Shown here: positions 5,409-5,526 of the stretch, piece by piece
How positions within the stretch are numbered: position 1 is the first letter of the stretch
How the letters are laid out: every line of letters starts with the position of its first letter
Source: Gemmataceae bacterium
GTDB lineage: Bacteria; Planctomycetota; Planctomycetia; Gemmatales; Gemmataceae
Direction: 5' to 3'
Assembly: GCA_009691815.1 (NCBI GenBank)
Contig: SIAL01000251.1
Span: forward strand, 1 to 5,526
DNA length: 5,526 bases
Program-made: the position numbers and the translations under genes
Notes under the pieces: generated by a model
Seen by the model: only the letters and a program-made list of their open reading frames with translations
Told to the model about the DNA's origin: nothing
The model's database searches: none

Positions 5409-5526
5409 GTGAAATCACCGTTTTTCTTTGCATTAATATTGGTTATTTCTTGGCGGGAAACTGCCTTGGGCCAGTCGCCATCGCCTTCGGATTGGCCAAC
5501 CCTTTCGAATACATTTGCCCAAAGGT
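5409..5526 (+). CDS. Start of a secreted protein, cut by right window edge
   Basis: A frame open to the edge begins with GTG at 5409 and gives 39 complete codons. The N-terminus has a Lys, then a hydrophobic core (FFFALILVISW, residues 5-15) and TALGQ at 19-23, a plausible signal peptidase I site after ALG. After that it is Ser/Pro-rich (SPSPSDWPT). The frame is open back to 5319 but contains no ATG, GTG or TTG before 5409, which favours this start. There is no clear Shine-Dalgarno sequence. A TACAAT hexamer at 5351-5356 may be a -10 box, with a poor -35. The rest of the protein is outside the window, so no function can be given. Confidence 0.6.
   Translation, partial: MKSPFFFALILVISWRETALGQSPSPSDWPTLSNTFAQR

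Overview
The window looks like chromosomal DNA from a planctomycete (phylum Planctomycetota). The best taxonomic clue is the gene at 2352-2981: its C-terminal half matches the TIGR03000 domain, which is known mainly from planctomycetes. The Cys4 zinc-ribbon protein with a Pro/Lys/Ala linker (3217-3912, minus strand) fits the same background. I cannot place it below phylum from this sequence. I see no transposase, integrase, tRNA, rRNA or CRISPR array, so this reads as ordinary chromosome with some lineage-specific genes.

Layout. The left third is a minus-strand pair: a secreted or membrane-anchored S41 C-terminal processing peptidase (1960 to 557), followed after 32 bases by an RluA-type pseudouridine synthase (from 524) that runs off the left edge. 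A long divergent spacer (1961-2351) separates this pair from the plus-strand TIGR03000 gene. That spacer ends in an AT-rich block with helically phased A/T tracts and a TACAAT hexamer. The TIGR03000 gene has three VYSxCxGC repeats and ends at a strong intrinsic terminator (3003-3037). A convergent spacer with a nested inverted repeat follows, then the minus-strand zinc-ribbon membrane protein. A 118-base divergent spacer with a GC hairpin precedes a plus-strand pair: a dolichyl-phosphate mannosyltransferase-like GT2 enzyme (4031-4822) and an Ogt/MGMT O6-alkylguanine-DNA alkyltransferase (4800-5297), overlapping by 23 bases. At the right edge a GTG-started reading frame with a signal peptide (from 5409) begins and is cut off.

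How the genes relate. CtpA-type protease and pseudouridine synthase are linked by position only, as are GT2 enzyme and alkyltransferase; no shared pathway is evident, although the tight spacing suggests co-transcription. The two least understood genes are the Cys-repeat TIGR03000 protein and the double zinc-ribbon membrane protein. No clearly new multi-gene system is visible; the points worth a second look are these two proteins and the structured spacers next to them.
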